Of a DNA stretch of 64,000 nt, positions 10,651-18,560 are shown in pieces; the stretch's first letter is position 1, and each line of letters starts with the position of its first letter. The stretch is from assembly GCA_022778585.1 (NCBI GenBank), contig JALFTI010000010.1, forward strand, positions 124,001 through 188,000, given 5' to 3'. A model generated the notes under the pieces. That model did no database searches. It saw nothing but the letters and a program-made list of their open reading frames with translations, and was not told the origin of the DNA. The translations under genes were made by a program, and so were the position numbers. This stretch comes from Pygmaiobacter massiliensis. Its GTDB lineage: Bacteria > Bacillota > Clostridia > Oscillospirales > Ruminococcaceae.

Positions 10651-10673
10651 TAGTATAAAATTTTAAAATCATA

Positions 10674-10703
10674 CCGGCTTATTTAGCACCGGCTTATTTA
10701 GCA
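10674..10703. repeat. Tandem 15-bp duplication
   Basis: CCGGCTTATTTAGCA occurs twice head to tail (10674-10688 and 10689-10703), with no mismatch, in the intergenic region before spoIIM. Confidence 0.9.
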
Positions 10704-10747
10704 CAGTTCGCTTTTAATTGGAAAAAGAAAAGCCTGTACATAAAAAC

Positions 10748-10774
10748 ATAAACGCTGTAAACAGCGCATAAGCT
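10748..10774 (+). promoter_or_regulatory. Possible SigE-type promoter for spoIIM
   Basis: ATA (10748-10750), 16-bp spacer, CATAAGCT (10767-10774) fits the SigE pattern ATA-16/18-CATANNNT. It lies about 40 nt upstream of the start; SigE control of spoIIM is known in Bacillus. A small hairpin (CGCTGT/ACAGCG, 10753-10766) lies in the spacer. Confidence 0.4.
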
Positions 10775-10814
10775 TGTACCAAATAAAGCTGTTAAATAAG
10801 TGAGGGTATGGTCT

Positions 10815-11405
10815 GTGAAAAGAAAAAAAGGATGGACGCAAAGTCCGGTTTTGCTGCTTTTGGCAATGCTTTTTTTGGCGGGTTTACTGGCAGGTATTGT
10901 GTATGGGCGCCGGTCTGGCGGGGAAGGGTATTTGACTTATTTTGTGACGGAATACCTTCAAAACCACCTGCAAGGAAAATTTGCCCCGGTTTTTTCCGTT
11001 TCTTTTTTGTCGGTCATATCGGCTCATTTCTTGCTTTTTTGTTTGGCTTTGTCCTGCGTGGGACCTTTTGTCATTTTATTCCTGCCTCTTTTAAAAGGGT
11101 TCTCCGTCGGCATGATTAGCGCCATGCTCTGCGTACAATGGGGTGGCCATGGTATTCTGGTGGGTATTGCTATTTTGTGGTTGCCCTGCATTATTCAAAG
11201 CGTTATTTTACTTTTGTTCTGCTGGCAAGCCTTGGATATTTCTATTACCTTATGCAAAGGAACCCTGCTACACCGCAACACCTGCCGTGAGATCAGTTTG
11301 GCTGATTTGTTTGAATATTTCGTTTTATATTCTTCCGCCGGCCTTGCCGCTGCCACCTTGGAAGGTGCGCTCGCATTTCTTTTAGGCCCCTTGTTCACCA
11401 TATGA
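10815..11405 (+). CDS. spoIIM: Stage II sporulation protein M
   Basis: About 196 residues with five or six hydrophobic segments and the SpoIIM/DUF95 motif PLLKGFSVGMI near the middle. In sporulation SpoIIM works with SpoIID and SpoIIP in septal peptidoglycan removal and engulfment. GTG at 10815 lies 8-9 nt after GAGGGT; an in-frame GTG at 10800 has no site of its own. It converges on the xer gene, a pairing also seen in other Clostridia. The protein is a little shorter than the Bacillus one (about 214). Confidence 0.8.
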   Translation: MKRKKGWTQSPVLLLLAMLFLAGLLAGIVYGRRSGGEGYLTYFVTEYLQNHLQGKFAPVFSVSFLSVISAHFLLFCLALSCVGPFVILFLPLLKGFSVGMISAMLCVQWGGHGILVGIAILWLPCIIQSVILLLFCWQALDISITLCKGTLLHRNTCREISLADLFEYFVLYSSAGLAAATLEGALAFLLGPLFTI

Positions 11406-11492
11406 AATGAAAATAAATTTCTGCGAAGCCTATTGGGTTCAAAACTTAATGGTTCTCAAACCGCTATAAGCTACAGGCTCTTGGGTCTTTGT

Positions 11493-12611
11493 CTATCTTT
11501 TTGAATCGGAATCATCTAAACCAGCTATTGGGAATGCAGGCTCTTTGGACAAATTTTCTTCGGGCTGGTTTTCTTTTGCATCTAAGCCGGAATTTTTCCT
11601 GTGTTTTGTCCCCGGACCCATGTTTAATTTAGCCAAGGGGGATGCTGCCACCGCCTCCTGCAGTTGGCTGCGGGAAATGTGGGTGTAAATTTGAGTAGTT
11701 GCCACATTGGCATGCCCCAAAATTTCCTGTAAAGCCAACATATCCGCCTCGCCGCTACGGTACATCATAGTAGCTGCGGTATGGCGCAGCTTATGGGGAG
11801 AATATCCTTTTCCTGCAAGACCTGCCTGACGCAGGCAGGCTTCTACAATCTGTTCCACACGCCGGCCGGTCAGCCTTTTTCCGGTACGCTTGGAAACAAA
11901 AAGGGCCTGATCATCCTTTAAATTTTGTAAGGATGCGCGGACGGGCAGGTACTGCTGCAGGGCTTGCTTACACGCCGCAGTCAGGTAAACGGTGCGCTCT
12001 TTATTGCCTTTGCCCACAATTCGCAAGGTATCCTCTTTAAAATCGGCCAGGTTAATTCCTACCAATTCAGATAACCGCATCCCGCAATTCAAAAAAAAGG
12101 TTAAAATGCAAAAATCTCGTTCCGAAAAATCTGTCTGGACTGATCGTAATAGCTCAATACATTCTTCCAGCGAAAGGTAACGAGGTAATGTTTTTTTACG
12201 GGTGGGGGAGTCAATATTGATGGAAGGGTTACCCTCAAAATAGTTTTTCTTATTAACGCAGTATTTAAAAAATGCTTTAATGCTGGAAAGCTTGCGCGCA
12301 CGGGTAGAAGGAGAATTAAAACGGTCTTGGTTTAAGTAGTAAATAAATTCATAAATTTCTTCCTGATTAATTTTTCGCACAAAGTCCAGATCAATATCCT
12401 GAATTTCAATATCTTCCAGTTTGGTATCATTTGGAACCAACCCCCGGTGCCATTTCAAAAAACGAAAAAAGCAGTGTAGGTCAATATAATTTGCATTGAC
12501 AGTACGCACCGACAACCCACGCACTGCCTGACTGTAACTAAGAAATTCCTGTAGGATAGGCGGGCAGTCGTCATAGACTGCTTTTTTGCCAGAAACAATA
12601 TAGGTGGACAT
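11493..12611 (-). CDS. xerC: Xer-type tyrosine recombinase
   Basis: 372 residues. An N-terminal core-binding SAM-like domain precedes the catalytic domain, where the full set of active residues is visible: GMRLSELVG (Arg), VGKGNKER (Lys), HKLRHTAA (His/Arg), LGHAN (His) and the nucleophile in TQIYTHIS. Xer proteins resolve chromosome dimers at dif. A tail of about 50 residues after SPLAKLN is rich in Glu/Lys/Asn and unusual. ATG has AAAGGAGG upstream. A perfect 14-bp-arm dyad lies in its leader. XerC, XerD or a single-Xer type cannot be settled by eye. Confidence 0.88.
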   Translation of the reverse strand: MSTYIVSGKKAVYDDCPPILQEFLSYSQAVRGLSVRTVNANYIDLHCFFRFLKWHRGLVPNDTKLEDIEIQDIDLDFVRKINQEEIYEFIYYLNQDRFNSPSTRARKLSSIKAFFKYCVNKKNYFEGNPSINIDSPTRKKTLPRYLSLEECIELLRSVQTDFSERDFCILTFFLNCGMRLSELVGINLADFKEDTLRIVGKGNKERTVYLTAACKQALQQYLPVRASLQNLKDDQALFVSKRTGKRLTGRRVEQIVEACLRQAGLAGKGYSPHKLRHTAATMMYRSGEADMLALQEILGHANVATTQIYTHISRSQLQEAVAASPLAKLNMGPGTKHRKNSGLDAKENQPEENLSKEPAFPIAGLDDSDSKR

Positions 12612-12640
12612 AGGGAATGGAACCTCCTTTTGAAAACCGT

Positions 12641-12674
12641 TATATTTCGCTAAATGTAAGTTTAGCGAAATATA
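12641..12674. other. Perfect dif-like dyad in the xer leader
   Basis: TATATTTCGCTAAA (12641-12654), 6-bp centre TGTAAG, TTTAGCGAAATATA (12661-12674): perfect 14-bp arms. Its inner 28 bp have the 11-6-11 layout of Xer recombination sites, and the left arm and TGTA centre resemble proteobacterial dif. It lies about 30 bp upstream of the xer start codon, inside the transcribed leader. An operator or an RNA hairpin are alternatives. Confidence 0.6.
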
Positions 12675-12687
12675 GGGGACTGTTTTT

Positions 12688-12717
12688 ATTATAGTCTCTC
12701 CATCCAGGCTTCGTCAA
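12688..12717 (-). promoter_or_regulatory. SigA-type promoter for xer
   Basis: On the minus strand, TTGACG (12717-12712), 18-bp spacer, TATAAT (12693-12688). Transcription would start near 12681, so the dyad at 12641-12674 lies in the 5' leader. Confidence 0.75.
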
Positions 12718-13039
12718 GCCCCGGCCGGCCCAAATTCTATTTTGCAGAAGAATATTTTTACCTGCACCATTTACATTATTTTTTAATTTGTTTTCTTTGA
12801 TACCTGGCTGAAACCACTGAAGCCAATAAAACTCAATCACATAAACTTTCTAATGCATCAAAAATCTCTTGGCTACTGCTGGTCTTTATATCTTTATATA
12901 TCAAAATCATTTTTAATATTTTCTGCTGTTTTTAAGCTAACAAGGCTGCTATATAACTACCATATAACTATATACTTTGCTCATTTAACTTCTTTATCTT
13001 GTATAACTTCCTATTAAAAATTTTATATTGGCCTTTTTC
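12718..13039. other. AT-rich intergenic region, nothing recognised
   Basis: This lies between the xer promoter and the tyrS terminator. It is clearly more AT-rich than its surroundings, with runs such as TATATAACTACCATATAACT. No reading frame with a ribosome site and no structured RNA was recognised. Confidence 0.6.
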
Positions 13040-13098
13040 ACTAAAAATAAAAACAGGTCCCTTGTGCGCTTTATCCATAAAGCTTGCAAAAGACCTGT
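13040..13098 (-). terminator. Terminator after tyrS
   Basis: On the minus strand, GACAGGTC (from 13099) pairs with GACCTGT (to 13053), with an inner GCTTTA/TAAAGC stem, followed by TTTTTATTTTT. Confidence 0.8.
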
Positions 13099-13156
13099 CT
13101 ATTATTTTGTTATTATTTTATCAAACGCAATTTATGCTCTTCGCTACCCTGTGCGC

Positions 13157-14380
13157 TTACTGCAGCAAAAATTTATGGTGTACCTTTTTGCCTTTTTTCA
13201 CTAAAACACCGTTCTTTAAAGCCGCTATATCCAGGCTAAACATTGGGTCAGCAACCTTTTCGCCATCCACCGAAACACCGCCCTGCTGAACCAAGCGTCT
13301 TGCTTCGCCTTTTGAAGCACACAAACCGCCCTTCACCATCAAATCCAGTAAAAGAGCCTTTCCGTCTGCAAGCTCTGCTTCATTTAAACAGGTAGTGGGC
13401 ATATCTGACGTATCTTCACCACCGCCAAACAAAGCACGGGCTGCGGCCTGGGCTTTTTCAGCTTCTTCCTTGCCATGCACAAGGCTAGTCAATTCATACG
13501 CCAAAATTTCTTTTGCACGGTTCAGCTGAGCGCCTTCCCAGTGGTCCATCTCGTCAATCTGCTCCAGCGGCAGGAAGGTCAGCATTCGAATGCATTTCAG
13601 TACATCCGCATCTCCCACATTCCGCCAATACTGGTAAAACTCAAACGGCGAAGTTTTGTTGGGGTCCAGCCAAACTGCACCGCTGGCAGTTTTGCCCATT
13701 TTTTTGCCTTCCGAATTTAACAGCAAAGTAATGGTCATGGCATAGGCATCTTTGCCCAGCTTGCGGCGAATCAGCTCGGTGCCGCCCAGCATATTGGACC
13801 ACTGGTCATCGCCGCCAAACTGCATATTACAGCCATAGTGCTGGAACAAATGGTAAAAGTCATAGCTCTGCATAATCATATAGTTAAATTCCAAAAATGA
13901 GAGCCCTTTTTCCATTCTTTGCTTGTAGCATTCCGCCCGCAGCATATTGTTAACCGAGAAGCAGGCGCCAACCTCGCGCAGCAGTTCCACATAGTTCAGT
14001 TTCAAAAGCCAATCGGCATTATTTACCATAATGGCTTTGTCCTCACCAAATTCAATAAACCGCTCCATCTGCTTTTTGAAGCAGTCGCAGTTATGCTGAA
14101 TGGTCTCGGGCGTCATCATAGAACGCATGTCCGTCCGGCCGGAAGGATCACCCACATAGCCCGTTCCTCCGCCAATTAACACAACCGGCCGGTTACCCGC
14201 CATCTGCAGACGGCGCATCAGGCAAAGGGCCATAAAGTGGCCCACATGCAGGCTGTCAGCAGTGGGGTCAAATCCAATATAAAAGGTGGCCTTTCCGTTA
14301 TTCACCAGCTCACGAATTTCTTTTTCATCGGTCACCTGCGCAATCAATCCGCGGGCAACCAGTTCATCATAAATCTCCAT
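13157..14380 (-). CDS. tyrS: Tyrosyl-tRNA synthetase
   Basis: 407 residues, bacterial TyrRS length. The Rossmann domain has the HIGH-type motif HVGHFM near residue 47 and the KMSKS-type motif KMGKT near 230; a C-terminal S4 domain (SKGEARRLVQQGGVSVDGEKV) binds tRNA. ATG at 14380 has GGGAGGA upstream. The same frame is open further upstream to 14602, but that part is the T-box leader, not protein. It is transcribed alone, ending at the 13040-13098 hairpin, and is regulated by uncharged tRNA-Tyr. Confidence 0.97.
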   Translation of the reverse strand: MEIYDELVARGLIAQVTDEKEIRELVNNGKATFYIGFDPTADSLHVGHFMALCLMRRLQMAGNRPVVLIGGGTGYVGDPSGRTDMRSMMTPETIQHNCDCFKKQMERFIEFGEDKAIMVNNADWLLKLNYVELLREVGACFSVNNMLRAECYKQRMEKGLSFLEFNYMIMQSYDFYHLFQHYGCNMQFGGDDQWSNMLGGTELIRRKLGKDAYAMTITLLLNSEGKKMGKTASGAVWLDPNKTSPFEFYQYWRNVGDADVLKCIRMLTFLPLEQIDEMDHWEGAQLNRAKEILAYELTSLVHGKEEAEKAQAAARALFGGGEDTSDMPTTCLNEAELADGKALLLDLMVKGGLCASKGEARRLVQQGGVSVDGEKVADPMFSLDIAALKNGVLVKKGKKVHHKFLLQ

Positions 14381-14423
14381 TCGGCAAAATCCTCCCTTTT
14401 TGTGGGGCAGAGTACAAAAAAAT

Positions 14424-14690
14424 CCCTCTGCCAACCTGAAATTGGCAGAGGGCGAACATTTCGCGGTACCACCTCTGTTTGCGTTTGGCTCACGCACAAA
14501 ACGCCTCGGTGTGTTCCAAACGGAACAACAGGCTATAACGGGCCACCCCGGCACAAAACCTACTATCTGTTCAGTCGGCTGCTCCAAGAGGTATTCACAC
14601 ACAAAAACCTGCAGCTCCTTGCACCAACCGGGGCTTCTCTTGGCAGATTTTATATGGTTACTTATTCTTTTCTCAGCATTTTATGAATGT
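14424..14690 (-). ncRNA. Tyrosine T-box leader of tyrS
   Basis: On the minus strand the T-box core AGAGGTGGTACCGCGAA lies at 14476-14460, where it can pair with the tRNA acceptor end. It is followed by the intrinsic terminator CCCTCTGCCAA/TTGGCAGAGGG (14452-14424) with a T run. Upstream, Stem I shows AGAGAAG (near 14640) and a specifier triplet UAC at 14593-14591, the tyrosine codon. Uncharged tRNA-Tyr is expected to stabilise the antiterminator and allow tyrS transcription. Confidence 0.93.
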
Positions 14691-14691
14691 G

Positions 14692-14720
14692 AGTATATCA
14701 TTCTGTCCCCAAAATGTCAA
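14692..14720 (-). promoter_or_regulatory. SigA consensus promoter for the T-box/tyrS unit
   Basis: On the minus strand, TTGACA (14720-14715), 17-bp spacer, TATACT (14697-14692). The -35 box overlaps the last codons of recN. Confidence 0.85.
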
Positions 14721-16387
14721 GTTCTGGCCAACTTCAGCATCTCACGGGCATTTGCAAGGGCCAATTCGGTAATTTTATCTCCCGAAATAATGCGGGCCAG
14801 CTCCTTTACACGGCCGGCTTCATCCAGCCTTTCCACCTGGGTATAGGCACGGTTATTCTGCACCTGTTTCGCAATAAAAAGATGCTCATCCGCCTGTGCT
14901 GCAATCTGTGCAGTATGGGTCACACAAATGACCTGCCGCCCGGTGGAAGTTTCTTTCAATTTGCTTCCAATCCGGCCGGCTGCCAGTCCCGAAACCCCCG
15001 TATCAATTTCGTCATAAATCACAGTATCAATCTCGTCCCGGTCTGCCATAGCGCTTTTAATGGCCAGCATAATGCGAGACAATTCTCCGCCAGATGCAAT
15101 GCGGGAAAGCGGTTTGGGAGGCTCGCCTGGGTTTGTGGAAATTAAAAATTCCACTTCGTCCTGCCCAGTAGAGGAAAGCTTGCCCTGTGTATAGGAAAGC
15201 GCAAGGCGAATGCCTGGCATATTTAAAAAGGCCAGTGACTGCGCAATTTGGCCGGCAAACCGTTCAAAAGCTTCTTTTCTGTTTTTGGTTAAAGCATCTG
15301 CCTTGGCGCGCGCTCCCTTCAGCGCATCCGCCCGCTGGGCATGCAACTCGTCCAGTTTTTCTTCGCAAAAACTGATCTGTTCCAGCTCTGCTGCGGCCTT
15401 TTGGCCATACTCCAGCACCTTGCTGACTGACTCTCCATATTTGCGCTCTAACCGGTGGATTAAATCCAGCCGTTCTTCCACCTCTTCCAACCGCTGGCCA
15501 TCATAGTCAAAAGTATCCAGGGCAGTACCAATATCTGCGGCAAATTCCTGCGCCGCATAGTAAAGCTCTCCTGCCCGGTCTGTAAGCTGACGGTATTCTT
15601 TGGAAATTTCTGCTATCTCATCCAGTGGCCGGCTTGCATTTTCTAAAAGCTCTACTGCACCCGGTTGGTCACCCTGCGCGCCTTCCAATGCAGCCTGCGC
15701 CATACCAAGTGCTTGCAAAATACGCTCGGCCGAGCGTATTTTATCCCGCTCTTCGGTAAGGGCTTCTTCCTCTCCCTCCCAAAGCTGAGCTGTTTCAATC
15801 TCATCGGTTTCGTACCGCAGCAGATCCATCCTGCGCTGCTTTTCTGCATCATCCATCGAAAGGGCCTGAATTTGGCGCACAATGTCCCGCAGTACCCGAT
15901 AGCTTTCATAATAGTCCCGGCGCAACTGTTCGTTTTGGGCGTATGCGTCCAAAACAGACAAATGCTTTTCCGGGCATAAAAGAGTTTGATTGTCATGCTG
16001 ACCGTGAATATTAAGCAACGATTGGCCGATCTGCTTTAAAACGGCCGCCGTGGCTGGCTGGCCGTTGATGCGGCAGCTGGATTTTCCGTCGGCGCCAATC
16101 TGCCGCATAAGCAAAAGCTGACCGTCATCCAGGCTGTAGCCGGCCTGCTCTACCTGCTTTGCAGCGGCTGGACCCAAGTTTGAAAACAGTGCCCAAACTG
16201 ACGCTTTGGCTGCACCGGTGCGCACCAAATCCCGGCTGGTGCGGTTACCCAGAATAGCATTGATCGAATCGATCAGAATGGATTTGCCCGCACCAGTCTC
16301 ACCGGTCAGTACATTAAGTCCCGGTCCAAATGGAACGGTCGCTTTTTCAATAACCGCCATATTTTCAATGGTCAATTCCGTCAGCAT
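14717..16387 (-). CDS. recN: DNA repair protein RecN
   Basis: 556 residues. This SMC-like ATPase has a split head: Walker A GETGAGKS near residue 30, signature SGGELSR near 435, and Walker B VIYDEIDTGVSG near 460. A coiled-coil middle (about 150-370) is rich in Glu, Leu and Arg. RecN gathers broken DNA ends for recombination. ATG has AGAGG 8 nt upstream. It is the last gene of the long run from asp23; argR ends 17 nt before it, an arrangement (argR-recN) common in Firmicutes. Confidence 0.97.
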   Translation of the reverse strand: MLTELTIENMAVIEKATVPFGPGLNVLTGETGAGKSILIDSINAILGNRTSRDLVRTGAAKASVWALFSNLGPAAAKQVEQAGYSLDDGQLLLMRQIGADGKSSCRINGQPATAAVLKQIGQSLLNIHGQHDNQTLLCPEKHLSVLDAYAQNEQLRRDYYESYRVLRDIVRQIQALSMDDAEKQRRMDLLRYETDEIETAQLWEGEEEALTEERDKIRSAERILQALGMAQAALEGAQGDQPGAVELLENASRPLDEIAEISKEYRQLTDRAGELYYAAQEFAADIGTALDTFDYDGQRLEEVEERLDLIHRLERKYGESVSKVLEYGQKAAAELEQISFCEEKLDELHAQRADALKGARAKADALTKNRKEAFERFAGQIAQSLAFLNMPGIRLALSYTQGKLSSTGQDEVEFLISTNPGEPPKPLSRIASGGELSRIMLAIKSAMADRDEIDTVIYDEIDTGVSGLAAGRIGSKLKETSTGRQVICVTHTAQIAAQADEHLFIAKQVQNNRAYTQVERLDEAGRVKELARIISGDKITELALANAREMLKLART

Positions 16388-16404
16388 ACTATTTGCCTCT
16401 TATT

Positions 16405-16857
16405 TTATCTTATTAGGTTCTGCATCTCTGCTTTTAACTTTCCAGCCGCTTCCTCACTGCGGGCAATAATTAAAAAGGTGTTTTCACCTGCCAAGGTTCC
16501 AACAACCCCTTCCCAGCTTACTAGGTCAAATACTTCGCAGGCAGCGCTGGCCATACCGCTGTGGCATTTTACCACTACAATATTATTAGCACTGTCTATT
16601 TCCAGTACACTGGCTCGAAAAACCGTTTCAAACCGACTGGGTGCCTGGGTGGGCTGGTTAGAAGGAGAAACGGTATACCGATATTTTCCGTCACCAGCGG
16701 CAGCCTTTACCAAGCGCAGCTGGCGAATATCGCGAGAAACAGTAGCCTGTGTTACCTGAAAGCCTGCCTCCTTCAGCTTGGCCAGCAAATCCTCCTGCCG
16801 GTCAATGGGATACTGTTCGATCAATTCCAAAATTTTATTGTGGCGAAGGTTTTTCAC
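16405..16857 (-). CDS. argR: Arginine repressor
   Basis: 150 residues. The N-terminal winged helix-turn-helix reads QVTQATVSRDIRQLRLVK, the ArgR DNA-binding signature; the C-terminal half is the arginine-binding hexamer domain, ending GENTFLIIARSEEAAGKL. ArgR controls arginine synthesis and breakdown genes. The start is GTG, 8-9 nt after AAAGGGAG, only 4 nt after the nadK stop, so the two are translationally coupled. No arginine genes are in the window; the site next to recN is conserved context. Confidence 0.95.
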   Translation of the reverse strand: MKNLRHNKILELIEQYPIDRQEDLLAKLKEAGFQVTQATVSRDIRQLRLVKAAAGDGKYRYTVSPSNQPTQAPSRFETVFRASVLEIDSANNIVVVKCHSGMASAACEVFDLVSWEGVVGTLAGENTFLIIARSEEAAGKLKAEMQNLIR

Positions 16858-16861
16858 ATTC

Positions 16862-17704
16862 TCATCTCCCTTTCAGCTTTTTATCAATACTTTTTAGTTG
16901 CTCTGCCTCGTTCAAACAAACCAAGCGAATTTTATACGGAGACTGGCGCACATAAACTACATCTTCCTTTTCCAGACGAATTTCATTGGTTCCATCGGAA
17001 GAAAAACAGGCTGTGCGCCGCGAATTTTCGCAAATTTCAATCTTCAGCTGCCTTTCGCCGGCAAAAACCATTGGCGGGGTATTCAAGCTGTGGGGCGATA
17101 TCGCTGTCACCACCATACCATTGCTCCTGGCATCTACAACCGGACCGCCGGCCGAAAGCGAATAAGCGGTAGAGCCGGTAGGGGTCGCCACAATTACCCC
17201 ATCTCCCCGGTAACTGCTCACCGGTGTGCTGTCACAATAAACCGTACACCGAATTGTGGCATTAACCTCGCTTTTGGAAATCACCACATCATTCAGAGCT
17301 GTATACACCATGGGTTTGCCCGCAATTCTTGCTTCCAGCATAGATCGCTCATCCAGCATATAATCGCCTGTGGCCAGCCGGTTAAGCGGTTCCAGGTTTG
17401 CAGGTTCAACCGTCGCCAAAAAGCCCATGCGGCCCACATTGATTCCCAAAATAGGAGGACACTGTGGCCCCAGCCGAGCTACTGTGTGTAAAAGTGTTCC
17501 ATCGCCGCCTACCGTAATAATGGCATCCGACTGTTCTGCCGCTTCTTTTTCTGTTGCAACAATATGAAACAGCTGTCCGGTAGGCCGCGGTGCATCTGCA
17601 CTTAAAAAGCAGTTTACCTTGTTGCTGCGCAAAAGCCGGGCGGCTTGCAATGCCACCTCCCAGGCGGTGGGCTTTTGTTCATTTACGGCAAAATATACAT
17701 TCAT
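16862..17704 (-). CDS. nadK: NAD kinase
   Basis: 280 residues. The NAD kinase signature GGDGTLLHTVARL is near residue 65, followed by the NDVV motif and the glycine-rich ATPTGSTAYSLSAGGPVV loop. The enzyme makes NADP from NAD and ATP or polyphosphate in the cytoplasm. ATG has AAGGAGG upstream. It lies between tlyA and argR with small gaps, the classic clostridial order tlyA-nadK-argR-recN. Confidence 0.97.
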   Translation of the reverse strand: MNVYFAVNEQKPTAWEVALQAARLLRSNKVNCFLSADAPRPTGQLFHIVATEKEAAEQSDAIITVGGDGTLLHTVARLGPQCPPILGINVGRMGFLATVEPANLEPLNRLATGDYMLDERSMLEARIAGKPMVYTALNDVVISKSEVNATIRCTVYCDSTPVSSYRGDGVIVATPTGSTAYSLSAGGPVVDARSNGMVVTAISPHSLNTPPMVFAGERQLKIEICENSRRTACFSSDGTNEIRLEKEDVVYVRQSPYKIRLVCLNEAEQLKSIDKKLKGR

Positions 17705-17735
17705 GCCAGCCCTCCTTGGAACTAAAGTCTGCTTT

Positions 17736-18560
17736 TTAAGCCTGCGTCTTTTTTTCCAGCGCCTGGTGTGCTGTACAAACCACCGCGTCGATCTGTTCCT
17801 CGGTTACCGGCTGCAGTGCAGGCTGTTTCGTAACATACAATAAAAACTCGATATTACCCTCTGGGCCTCTGATAGGAGAAAAAGAAAGCCCGGCTGCATC
17901 AAACCCATTTTCCCGGGCATAGCCAATCGCGTTTTCAATAACCTCTTTATGGGTGGCCGCCTCGTGCACAACCCCTTTTTTGCCTACCTTTTCCCTGCCC
18001 GCTTCAAACTGCGGCTTCACCAAACAAACGCCGGTGGCATCTGCAGTGGTCAGTTTTGCAGCCGTGGGAAAAATATGCCGCAGCGAGATAAACGAAACAT
18101 CCACGCTGAAAAACTCGATCAAATCCGAAACCTTTTCATCGGTCAGATAACGGAAATTGGTCCGTTCCAGATTGACCACCCGCTCATCACAGCGCAGTTT
18201 CCAGGCAAGCTGACCATATCCCACATCCACACAATAAACCTTGCTGGCACCGTTTTGAAGCATGCAATCGGTAAACCCGCCGGTGGAAGCACCAATATCC
18301 ATACAAATTTTGCCCTGCAGCGAAAGCGGAAACTGTGAAAATGCTTTTTCCAGTTTCAGGCCTCCGCGGCTTACATATTTCAGGTCACTGCCGCGCAGTT
18401 CCACGCTGTCCCCTTCCTTTACCGGGGTGCCAGCTTTATCTGCCTTATTGCCGTTCAAATAAACATCGCCGGCCATAATAACCGCCTTGGCCCGTTCACG
18501 GCTTTGAACCAGGTTGTGATCGCACAGGTACTGGTCCAGTCGAATACTGTTTTGTTTCAT
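17736..18560 (-). CDS. tlyA: TlyA-family rRNA 2'-O-methyltransferase
   Basis: 274 residues. An N-terminal S4 RNA-binding domain (IRLDQYLCDHNLVQSRERA) is followed by an FtsJ-like SAM domain: DIGASTGGFTDC, then DVGYGQL and LVKPQFEAGR. TlyA proteins methylate ribose in 16S/23S rRNA; some are misnamed hemolysins. ATG at 18560 overlaps the dxs stop (ATGA), with AAAGGA upstream; the longer frame to 18671 lies inside dxs and is rejected. Exact rRNA targets cannot be read from sequence. Confidence 0.93.
   Translation of the reverse strand: MKQNSIRLDQYLCDHNLVQSRERAKAVIMAGDVYLNGNKADKAGTPVKEGDSVELRGSDLKYVSRGGLKLEKAFSQFPLSLQGKICMDIGASTGGFTDCMLQNGASKVYCVDVGYGQLAWKLRCDERVVNLERTNFRYLTDEKVSDLIEFFSVDVSFISLRHIFPTAAKLTTADATGVCLVKPQFEAGREKVGKKGVVHEAATHKEVIENAIGYARENGFDAAGLSFSPIRGPEGNIEFLLYVTKQPALQPVTEEQIDAVVCTAHQALEKKTQA

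Noticed and set aside
14381-14602. N-terminal extension of tyrS
   Set aside because: The open frame coincides with the T-box leader and its terminator; the family start is at 14380 with a good ribosome site.
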